Translations under genes and position numbers: made by a program
The notes under the pieces: model-generated
What the model was told of the DNA's origin: nothing
What the model saw: the letters and a program-made list of their open reading frames with translations, nothing else
The model's database searches: none
Shown here: in pieces, positions 50,908 to 58,696 of the stretch
How the letters are laid out: each line of letters starts with the position of its first letter
How positions within the stretch are numbered: position 1 is the stretch's first letter
NCBI GenBank assembly: GCA_015075445.1
Contig: JABTUJ010000003.1
Span: 186,001 to 250,000, forward strand
Origin: Verrucomicrobiales bacterium
GTDB lineage: Bacteria; Verrucomicrobiota; Verrucomicrobiia; Limisphaerales; J093
DNA length: 64,000 nt
Reading direction: 5' to 3'

Positions 50908-53502
50908 GTGAGCACGGGCACCCGATGGACCGTCACGAGCGAGGAGGCAGGTGGGGCAAGTTCGCGTCCAGCGACCGGCAAGGCTCGGCGGCCCGGCTGG
51001 CTGCGGAAAGGTGTGACAAGGCTGGGCACTCTTCTCTTCCCCGGGTTCTTGGCACTGGCCTTTGGCTCGACCGAGGGCATGCCAGTCCGGGCGGGGGACT
51101 CTCCCGCCGAGTGGACCGAGCTCGAACGGCAGATCGCATTCTACCGGACAAACGACCTTCCGGCCCGACTGACGCGCGAGGCGTTGCGACCCGACGCGCT
51201 CATCTGGCCCGGGGACCGCGATCCGCTGGATATCGTGCAGCGTCGCACTCTTGCCCTGCTGCGCCATCTCGAGGCCGCGTACCCAGCGATGAGTTGGGCC
51301 GCGGAGCAGCAGGGGCTGGACGCGCTGGATCGGCGGGCACGGGCCCTTGACCCCACGCAGGTGGCAGAACGCCGGGCCTTGTTCGCCGAATGGCAGGCGC
51401 TGCGCCGGCGCGTGGCGTTCAAGAACCCGCTGCTGGACTTCACCGACATCGTGTTCCTCACGCACCACCGGCAAGGCCGCGGTGACATCCACATGGTGGA
51501 CCAGTACGAAGGCCACAACGCGCGTCCCGGCGGCGGCCTGTACGTGCTGCGCAGAGCCTTCTCGGACTCACCGCGATTGGTCGATGTCCTTGAGCAAACC
51601 GCCGTCCAGAACGGGCGGCTGCGGGGCCAGCAGCTCGCCGGGGGATCGTTCATTTCCCTGGAACTCGACTACGACGCCGAGCAGGTCTACTTCGCCTACA
51701 CCCAGGCCCGGGACATGCCCGCGGACGCCTCGTGGGAGGGCCAATTCTGGACGCGGGCCGAGGCCGTGGCGGCCAACAGAGCCCATTACTACTGGAGCGA
51801 GGAGACCTGTTACCACGTGTTCCGCGCACGGCTGGACGGCCGCGAGCTGGTCCAGTTGACCGATGGACCGTGGAACGACTTCGATCCCTGCGTCCTGCCC
51901 AACGGCCGGCTGGCCTTCATCTCGGAGCGGCGCGGCGGCTTTCTGCGGTGCGGCGAGCGGCCCAACCCGACCTTCACGCTGCACGGGATGATGCCCGACG
52001 GAAGCGACATCATTCCCTTGAGCTCCCACGAAACGCACGAGTGGCATCCGAGCATCACGCACGACGGCCGAATCGTGTACACGCGCTGGGACTATGTGGA
52101 TCGGGACAGCGACATCGCCCATCATCCGTGGATCTGTCTTCCGGACGGGCGCGATCCGCGGGCGTTGCACGGCAACTACCCCGACGTGCGGGAGAGCCGG
52201 CCGTGGATGGAGCTGGCGATTCGTGCCGTGCCTGGCTCGCCGCGGTTCGTCGCGGTGGCCGCGGCCCATCACGGGGAGAATTACGGATCGGTCGTCCTGG
52301 TCGACCCGCGGGAGGTGGACGACGGCGCCTGCAACCAGTTGCGTCGGGTGACGCCGGAAGTCCACTTTCCGGAGTCTGAACTGACGCCGGGTGTCCCGGG
52401 ACCCACGCACCAGAGCGGGAATCGGCGGGGCCAGGTCTATGGTCAGCCCTGGCCGTTGAGCGAGGACTTCCACCTCGTGGTGTACGATCCGGAGGAACGG
52501 CATTACGGGCTGTATCTGCTCGACAGCTTTGGCAACCGGATCCACCTCTACACCGACCCCGAAGTGCCCTGCCTGGACCCCATCCCGCTCCGGCCTCGCC
52601 CGCGGCCGCCGGTCATCCCCATCGCAACCACCCAGGCCTGGGCGGAGCGTCAGGGCGATCACGTCGAGGCCACTGCCACCGCGGCGGTGATGAATGTTTA
52701 CGACGCCGCGCGACCCTGGCCGCCGGGGACGACGATCCGGGCCCTGCGCATCGTCCAGGTCTTCCCCAAAACGACGCGCATCGCCAACGATCCGAACATC
52801 GGCATCGGCAACCAGTCGTTGGGGCGCGGCGTGCTGGGGACGGTGCCCGTCGAGGCGGACGGCTCGGCCCACTTCGAACTGCCGCCGGATGTGCCGGTTT
52901 ATTTCCAGGCGTTGGACGCTCAGGGCCGGGCGGTGCAGACAATGCGTTCCGTGACGTACGCCCACCGTGGTGAACGCTTGTTCTGTCAGGGCTGCCATGA
53001 GTCCCGCCATGCGAGTCCAGGTCCTACCCGGCCGTTAGCCGGAGCCGGGGGCAGCGCTTGGCAGCGGCCGCCGAGCCCGCTCGTGGGCGATGTCGAGGGT
53101 TCCTGGCCGCTGACGTTCCCGCGCCTGATCCAGCCCGTGCTCGAGCGGCGTTGTGTCGGATGCCATGAGCGGGAACCCAAGGCCCCGAGCCTTGCCGCCG
53201 TGCCAGGTCGTTACGGGTGGTCGGCCGCTTATCACACGCTCAGCGCTCACGCGTGGGCCAAGCACGGCGGCAACGGCTGGCTGGCGAAGAACGGCACGAG
53301 CTACTCGATACCGGGCCAGGTCGGCGCGCGGGCTTCGGCGTTGCTACGCCAGCTCGAGAACGGGCACCACGAGGTGGCGCTCGAGCCCGAGGACTGGCAT
53401 CGGCTCACGCTCTGGCTGGATCTCAACTCGAACTTCTACGGCGTTTACCACGAGCCGGTCGCCCAGGCTCGCGGTGATCGCATCGAGCCGCTTCTGCAGT
53501 AA
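50908..53502 (+). CDS. HzsA-like propeller protein with two c-type haem sites
   Basis: An 864-residue exported protein. A signal/anchor (LGTLLFPGFLALAFGSTEG) precedes an N-terminal helical region, then a TolB-like beta propeller (PWNDFDPCVLPNGRLAFISE, HEWHPSITHDGRIVYTRWDY). A C-terminal domain carries two CxxCH haem motifs (LFCQGCHESRH near 52981; RRCVGCHERE near 53150). The family resembles the alpha subunit of hydrazine synthase and related uncharacterised proteins of Planctomycetes and Verrucomicrobia; hydrazine chemistry itself is not implied. The start is uncertain: GTG at 50908 was chosen over TTG at 50881, and neither has a strong ribosome site. Confidence 0.82.
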   Translation: MSTGTRWTVTSEEAGGASSRPATGKARRPGWLRKGVTRLGTLLFPGFLALAFGSTEGMPVRAGDSPAEWTELERQIAFYRTNDLPARLTREALRPDALIWPGDRDPLDIVQRRTLALLRHLEAAYPAMSWAAEQQGLDALDRRARALDPTQVAERRALFAEWQALRRRVAFKNPLLDFTDIVFLTHHRQGRGDIHMVDQYEGHNARPGGGLYVLRRAFSDSPRLVDVLEQTAVQNGRLRGQQLAGGSFISLELDYDAEQVYFAYTQARDMPADASWEGQFWTRAEAVAANRAHYYWSEETCYHVFRARLDGRELVQLTDGPWNDFDPCVLPNGRLAFISERRGGFLRCGERPNPTFTLHGMMPDGSDIIPLSSHETHEWHPSITHDGRIVYTRWDYVDRDSDIAHHPWICLPDGRDPRALHGNYPDVRESRPWMELAIRAVPGSPRFVAVAAAHHGENYGSVVLVDPREVDDGACNQLRRVTPEVHFPESELTPGVPGPTHQSGNRRGQVYGQPWPLSEDFHLVVYDPEERHYGLYLLDSFGNRIHLYTDPEVPCLDPIPLRPRPRPPVIPIATTQAWAERQGDHVEATATAAVMNVYDAARPWPPGTTIRALRIVQVFPKTTRIANDPNIGIGNQSLGRGVLGTVPVEADGSAHFELPPDVPVYFQALDAQGRAVQTMRSVTYAHRGERLFCQGCHESRHASPGPTRPLAGAGGSAWQRPPSPLVGDVEGSWPLTFPRLIQPVLERRCVGCHEREPKAPSLAAVPGRYGWSAAYHTLSAHAWAKHGGNGWLAKNGTSYSIPGQVGARASALLRQLENGHHEVALEPEDWHRLTLWLDLNSNFYGVYHEPVAQARGDRIEPLLQ

Positions 53503-53514
53503 AACAGGATCGAC

Positions 53515-53871
53515 TCACGTCCGCTTCCGCTGGTGCAGGAGGACCTCATTGCCGTCGGGATCGTGCAGGCTGACGAACCGGCAGACGGGCGTGTCGACGA
53601 TCGCCCGGGCCGGTTCGACCCCTGTGGCACGGAGACGCGCGACCTCGGCATCCAGGTCATCAACTTCAAAGGCGGCCAGCGCGCCCCGAACGGGGGTGGG
53701 ATGCTCGGCATCACTGGAGGCGATCGCGAACGTGGTGTCGCCCAGGTCGTACTCGAACCAGGCGCCGCCGAATTCGTGGGTGAGTCGGAGACCCAGCGTG
53801 CCCTCGTAGAACGCGCGGGCACGGGGCAGGTCACTGACGGGATAAAAGACAAAGGCCAAAGAGGTGATCAT
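53515..53871 (-). CDS. VOC-family (glyoxalase-like) protein
   Basis: A 118-residue single-module member of the vicinal oxygen chelate fold: LAFVFYPVSDLPRARAFYEG, then LGLRLTHEFGGAWFEYDLGD, then LAAFEVDDLDAEVARLRATG and VSLHDPDGNEVLLHQR. It likely dimerises into a metal-dependent small-molecule enzyme or a drug-binding protein. The usual first metal His is not obvious in strand 1 (FVFYPV), so catalysis is uncertain. It is convergent with the HzsA-like gene, with 12 bp between the two stops. Confidence 0.88.
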   Translation of the reverse strand: MITSLAFVFYPVSDLPRARAFYEGTLGLRLTHEFGGAWFEYDLGDTTFAIASSDAEHPTPVRGALAAFEVDDLDAEVARLRATGVEPARAIVDTPVCRFVSLHDPDGNEVLLHQRKRT

Positions 53872-53947
53872 AGGCTCAACGGCATGGACTCTAACTCATC
53901 GGCGACCGCTTTCCACTGGGAACGCGGGTTGGGGACCCCGACGAGGA

Positions 53948-55702
53948 TCAGGTGGTCCGGCGCCGTTTGGCGGCGAGAGCGCGGCGGAGGGCGGGAAGCC
54001 CGAGGGTGTTGATGACATCGGCGGGGGTGAGGCCGCCTTTGCGGGCCACGCCGGCGCCGAGGCGGAGGTAACCGGCGTGTTCGTGGCGGTGGGTGTCCGG
54101 GTTGATGACGCACTTGACGCCCTGGCGTTTGGCGTAGGCCCAGAGGCGCCAGTCGAGGTCGAGGCGGGCGGGGTGACAATTCAATTCGATCCAAGTGCCG
54201 GTGGCGGCGCAGGCGTCGATCACGGCGGTCTGGTTGACTCGGGCGGGTTCGCGCCGCAGGAGCAGGCGGCCGGTGAGATGGCCGAGGAAGTGGACGTACG
54301 GGTTCTGGGCGGTGCGGATCAGGCGCTTGGTGTTCTCGGCTTCTTCGCCGGCCGGGACATGGAGGCTGGCAACGACGACGTCGAGCTGGGCGAGGAGGTC
54401 GTCGGGGAAATCGAGGCCGTCCTTGAGGATGTCGACTTCGGTGCCGGAGAGGAGGCGGAAGTCGGAGCCTTCGTCGGCAAGGCGCTGGTTGACGGTGCCG
54501 ATGGCGGCCCGTTGCTGGCGGAGCCGGGCGGGGTCGAGGCCATTGGCCTGGAACGAGGCGCGGGAGTGATCGGTGATGGCCCAGTAAGCGCAACCGAGTT
54601 CGCGCATGTGATCGGCGATTTCATCGAGAGAACCCCGGCCGTCGCTCCAGTTGGAGTGGTTGTGAAGGGAGCCTTTGAGGTCGGTCCACTCGATGAGCCG
54701 GGGCCAGGGACCCTGTTCGGCGGCGGCGAACTCGCCCTGGTCTTCGCGAAGTTCAGGCGGGATGTAGGCGAGGCCGAGCTGGGCAAACAGCTCCTCTTCG
54801 GTGGCGCAAGCGACGAGGAGGGCGGGATCGCGGGTTTCCTCGGTGGAGCGGAACAGGCCGTATTCGTTGAGGCGCAGGCCGCGGGCGATCGCGCGCTGAC
54901 GCATGGCGATGTTGTGCTCCTTGCTGCCGGTGAAATAGGCCAGCGCGAACGGGAACTCACGGTCGGCAACCACGCGCAAGTCGGCCTGCAGCCCGCCTTC
55001 GAGCAGGACGCTCGCCTTGGTGTCGCCCCGGGCGTTGACCTGCTGCACCCCGGGTTGGCGGGTGAAGAAATCGATCACGGCGGCGGGTTCACGGGAAGAG
55101 ACGACGAAGTCGATGTCACCGATGGTCTCACGCCAGCGGCGAAGGCTGCCGGCGGGGCTGCACCGGATGACATCGGGATGGTCACGGAGCGACGCGAGGA
55201 TGGGTTCAGCGACGCCGAGGGCTTCGTGGAGGAGGTGGCGGGCGGCGTACTGGCGGCGGTGGGCGATGGCCTCCAGGATCCGGGTCTGGGTCTTCTCCCC
55301 GAAGCCGTCGAGGGTAGCGACCTGGCCGGCGCGGCAGGCGGCTTCGAGTTGGGTGACGGATTCGATCTTGAGGCGGTCGTGAAGGGCCCGGACTTTCTTC
55401 GGGCCCAGGCCGGGGAGATTGAGCATCTCGCTGAGGCCGGCGGGGATGGAAGCCTTGAGATCTTCGTAGTAAGGGAGCCGGCCGGTGGTGACAAGGGTGG
55501 TGATCTTCTCCTGCAACGCGTCGCCGATGCCTTTGAGTTCGCCGAGGCGGTTCTGGGCGACGAGGGTCTCGATGGGTTCGGTCAGGGTTTCGAGCGTGCG
55601 GGCGGCGTTGGTGTAGGCCCGGGTCTTGAAGGGGTTTTCGCCCTTGAGTTCGAGCAGGACGCCGATTTCCGTGAGGATCTCGGCGACTTGGTCTTTGTCC
55701 AT
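53948..55702 (-). CDS. polX: Family X DNA polymerase with PHP domain
   Basis: A 584-residue repair polymerase. Order: N-terminal 8-kDa lyase-like helix-hairpin-helix region (LLELKGENPFKTRAYTNAAR, GELKGIGDALQEKI, NLPGLGPKKVRALHDRL), the nucleotidyltransferase palm with the Asp pair in GDIDFVVSS, then a C-terminal PHP phosphoesterase domain (LHNHSNWSDGRGSLDE, CAYWAITDHSRAS, SGTEVDILKDG, ELNCHPARLDLDW, INPDTHRHEHAGY) that gives 3'-5' exonuclease/phosphatase activity. The length is normal for bacterial PolX. It acts in base-excision and gap repair. Confidence 0.95.
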   Translation of the reverse strand: MDKDQVAEILTEIGVLLELKGENPFKTRAYTNAARTLETLTEPIETLVAQNRLGELKGIGDALQEKITTLVTTGRLPYYEDLKASIPAGLSEMLNLPGLGPKKVRALHDRLKIESVTQLEAACRAGQVATLDGFGEKTQTRILEAIAHRRQYAARHLLHEALGVAEPILASLRDHPDVIRCSPAGSLRRWRETIGDIDFVVSSREPAAVIDFFTRQPGVQQVNARGDTKASVLLEGGLQADLRVVADREFPFALAYFTGSKEHNIAMRQRAIARGLRLNEYGLFRSTEETRDPALLVACATEEELFAQLGLAYIPPELREDQGEFAAAEQGPWPRLIEWTDLKGSLHNHSNWSDGRGSLDEIADHMRELGCAYWAITDHSRASFQANGLDPARLRQQRAAIGTVNQRLADEGSDFRLLSGTEVDILKDGLDFPDDLLAQLDVVVASLHVPAGEEAENTKRLIRTAQNPYVHFLGHLTGRLLLRREPARVNQTAVIDACAATGTWIELNCHPARLDLDWRLWAYAKRQGVKCVINPDTHRHEHAGYLRLGAGVARKGGLTPADVINTLGLPALRRALAAKRRRTT

Positions 55703-55726
55703 GGGCGGAGCGTAGGGTCGGCGGGT

Positions 55727-58630
55727 TTACGGGTAAAGGGCGCGATAGAAGACGGCGGGAGATGCGGGCGGGTCCGGGTCGAGGACGTCGATGGTGCGGT
55801 CGAGCGGTTGGAGGGTGGCGAAGGTCTCCCAGGTACGGAGGTCGGTCGAGCGTTGGACGTGAAGGGCCCGGCCAGGGTCGGTGGTCAGGGTGAGGCGAAG
55901 GGCGCGGGAGAAAGGCAGGAAGTCGAGGTGTTCGAGCCGCGGCGGCGTCGGGGGCGGCGGTGATTCGAGGAAGAGGGAGACGGTGCGGACATCGCTGTAG
56001 ATGTGGCCGTCCCAAGCCTTGTAGGTGAAGCCGTCGTAGCCCTGGGCGCCGGGGCGCGGGGCGTAGATGAAGTTGGTGCCCAGGCCGTAGAGGAGACCCT
56101 GGCGGGGTCCTTTGAGGATGGCGATGCGGAGGGGATCCTCGTCCGGGTCGTGGAGGTCGAAGACGAGCAGGGAGGGTTGGTCGGCAGGGAGGCGGACGGT
56201 CTGGTTGCTGCTGATGGGCTGCCGGTTTCGGGGGAGGACGGAAAGCGTGATTGTGCCGGGAGCGCTGTCGAACATGTCGTCACTGGCCTGGAACGTGAAG
56301 CGGTCGGGACCGAGGTAATCCTGGAACGGCGTGTACAGGAGGGCGGGGGGGGTGCCGGAGAGGGTGCCGGCGATGGGTTGAGTGAGGACGGTGTAGTAGA
56401 GGGGATCGCCTTCGCCGTCCGTGGCGGAGAGGACGACTTCCGTGGGGGTGTTGAGGCGGACTTCGACGTTGCTGTCTTGGGCGACGGGCGCGGTGTTGCG
56501 GTCGGTGACGGTGATGTGGACGGGAGTGGGCGGGCTGAGGTCCTGACCGTCGGAGGCCTGGAAGGTGAAGGTGTCGGCGCCCAGGAAATCTCTGGGGGGC
56601 GTGTAGAGGAAGTTGGTGCCGGCGGGCGCGAGGGTGCCGTGCGTGGGGGGAGCCGCGATGAGAAAGGTCAAGGGATCCCCGTCGGCGTCGGTGGCGGAGA
56701 GGCTCAGCGTGAGGGGGCGATTGAGGCGGGTGGCGAGCTCGAGGGGTTCGGTGCGGGGGGGATTGTTGACGTCCAGGACCTGGAAGCTGACGGTGGCGAC
56801 GCGGCTCGTGAGCGAGCCGTCAGAAGCGGTGTAGGTGAAGGCATCGTCGCCGGCGAAGCCGGCGTGAGGGTAGTACGTGGCGATATCCGGGTAGGCCCAA
56901 AGCTCGGCGTGTTCGGGCCCGTCGACGATGGTGAAGGTCAGCTTGTCGCCGTCCGGGTCCGTGGCGTGGTAGAAGACGTCCTGGGAACGGTTGCGATTGA
57001 GGGTGTAGGACTGGTCGAGGGCGATGGGGGCATCGTTGACGGGTTTGACGGCGATGAGGACCGCGCCGGTGGCGCGGGCGCCGGAGGTGTCGGCGATGAC
57101 GTAGGGGAAGCCGTCGAGGCCGAACCAGTTGGTTTCGGGGACGTAGCGGAGCCGCTGGTCGCCGGAGAGAGAGACGAGGCCGTTGGTGGCGCTCCCGAAG
57201 GAGACAAGGGTCAGCGGTTCGCCGTCGGCATCCCAATCGTTGGCGAGGACATCCAGTTCGACGGGGGTGTCTTCGTCGATGCTGGCGTGATCCGGGTTGG
57301 CGACTGGGTCATCGGGCACGGGCAGGATGCGGAGGGAGACGGTGGCGAGGGCGAGGCCGTCCTGGCCATCGCTGACGAGGTAGGTGAAGCCGTCTTCCCC
57401 GTGGTAATCGTCCTCCGGGGTATAGAGCACGGCCTGGTGCGCGAGGAGTTGGACCCGGCCGTGGAGCGGGCGACTGAGGTTCTCGACGCGAAGCGGGAGG
57501 CCGCGGGGATGCTCGTCGTTGGCGAGGATGGCGATCTCGATGGGGGTGTCCTCGGGGGTGACCGCCGAATCAGGGCGGGCCAGGGGCGGGTGGTAGTCGG
57601 TGCGGACCGCGTAGGTGACAGATGCGGTGGTGGTGGCGCCTTCAGGGTCGGTGGCGCGGATCTGGAAGGTTTCACTGCCGGTCCAGGGGGCGGCGGGAGG
57701 CTGGACGGTGAGAAGGCCACCCGGGCTCAGGTCGACGGCGAGACGGGTGTGGCCGGTCACTTCCCAATGCATCCGGCCAGGTGCGTGGTCGGGGTCCTCG
57801 ACATAACCGCGCAGATCGATGGGGAGAAAAGGGGTGCCGACGCGAACGGTTTGGCTGGGCAAGGTGAGGAGCGTGGGGGGGTGGTTGGTGGCGAGGGGCG
57901 AAGGGCGGTAGCCGCTGAACTGGTGATCTCGTTGAAACATGGGCCAGCCAACGAAGGGGGTCTCGCGGCTGGGGGCGGCGAGCTCCCAGGCGAACAGGGT
58001 GTACCGCTGTTTGAGGGCGGTGATCGGCGGCTCCGGGGAATACGCCATGTCGTCAATGCTGGAGGCGATGAGATCGGGGCGGCCATTACCGTCGAGGTCG
58101 GTGACGACGACTTGGGCGTGTTTGAACCGGGAGGCGCCGCCGCCCGACTCGAGCACGAGGCCGGGGACCTCGAGACGTGGATGGAGGCGGAGGCGGGAAC
58201 CATCCCGGCGCCAGGCGCGAACGTGGCCGAGGGTTTGGTAGTCGCCGGTGTAGACGACGTTGAGGAGGACGCCGGGGATGGCAACGACCACGTCGAGGAA
58301 GCCGTCGCCGTCCACGTCGGCCAGGACCGGGGCGGTCTTGAGCGTCGGTAACAGTGGCAGGGTGATGGGCCATCCCGGGGCGTTGAAGCCGTCGTGATGC
58401 AGCAGGTGCAGGCGGCTCTTCTGGGGTTCGATCACCGCGATTTCGAGGTCGCCATCGCCGTCGATATCCGCGAGGGCGAGCGGCGTGGGGAAGGACGACT
58501 CGACGAGGACGGGCCAGCCGGGAAGCAGGTGGCCGTCAGCGTCGAACGCGTAGAGGCCGCCGGCGACACCACGACCGCCAACGGCGAAGGGATCCTCGAC
58601 GCCGACCAGCACGTCATCGCGTCCATTCAT
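55727..58630 (-). CDS. FG-GAP/cadherin-like C-terminal half of the giant subtilase
   Basis: A 967-codon open frame that begins inside an FG-GAP repeat (GLYAFDADGHLLPGWPVLVE, LALADIDGDGDLEIAVIEPQ, VLADVDGDGFLDVVVAIPG). It continues with at least six cadherin-like/VCBS-type domains (DSAVTPEDTPIEIAILANDE, HASIDEDTPVELDVLANDWD, ATDPDGDKLTFTIVDGPEH, TDADGDPLTFLIAAPP). It ends in a verrucomicrobial tail (LHVQRSTDLRTWETFATLQP ... VFYRALYP). It is in the same frame as the subtilase frame upstream. The 70-bp stretch between them reads correctly in other frames (PVWIATSAATSSPVGDLDE), so the two frames are almost certainly one gene of about 1870 codons with local indels. Confidence 0.82.
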   Translation of the reverse strand: MNGRDDVLVGVEDPFAVGGRGVAGGLYAFDADGHLLPGWPVLVESSFPTPLALADIDGDGDLEIAVIEPQKSRLHLLHHDGFNAPGWPITLPLLPTLKTAPVLADVDGDGFLDVVVAIPGVLLNVVYTGDYQTLGHVRAWRRDGSRLRLHPRLEVPGLVLESGGGASRFKHAQVVVTDLDGNGRPDLIASSIDDMAYSPEPPITALKQRYTLFAWELAAPSRETPFVGWPMFQRDHQFSGYRPSPLATNHPPTLLTLPSQTVRVGTPFLPIDLRGYVEDPDHAPGRMHWEVTGHTRLAVDLSPGGLLTVQPPAAPWTGSETFQIRATDPEGATTTASVTYAVRTDYHPPLARPDSAVTPEDTPIEIAILANDEHPRGLPLRVENLSRPLHGRVQLLAHQAVLYTPEDDYHGEDGFTYLVSDGQDGLALATVSLRILPVPDDPVANPDHASIDEDTPVELDVLANDWDADGEPLTLVSFGSATNGLVSLSGDQRLRYVPETNWFGLDGFPYVIADTSGARATGAVLIAVKPVNDAPIALDQSYTLNRNRSQDVFYHATDPDGDKLTFTIVDGPEHAELWAYPDIATYYPHAGFAGDDAFTYTASDGSLTSRVATVSFQVLDVNNPPRTEPLELATRLNRPLTLSLSATDADGDPLTFLIAAPPTHGTLAPAGTNFLYTPPRDFLGADTFTFQASDGQDLSPPTPVHITVTDRNTAPVAQDSNVEVRLNTPTEVVLSATDGEGDPLYYTVLTQPIAGTLSGTPPALLYTPFQDYLGPDRFTFQASDDMFDSAPGTITLSVLPRNRQPISSNQTVRLPADQPSLLVFDLHDPDEDPLRIAILKGPRQGLLYGLGTNFIYAPRPGAQGYDGFTYKAWDGHIYSDVRTVSLFLESPPPPTPPRLEHLDFLPFSRALRLTLTTDPGRALHVQRSTDLRTWETFATLQPLDRTIDVLDPDPPASPAVFYRALYP

Positions 58631-58696
58631 CGAGGTCGCCGACCGGCGAGGAGGTGGCCGCCGACGTCGCGATCCAGACCGGCTGGTTGGTGCTGT

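Noticed and set aside
56003..58351. 782-codon plus-strand frame, Gly/Val/Asp-rich
   Set aside because: It is the complement of the cadherin-like repeats; the repetitive look is inherited from the real minus-strand gene.
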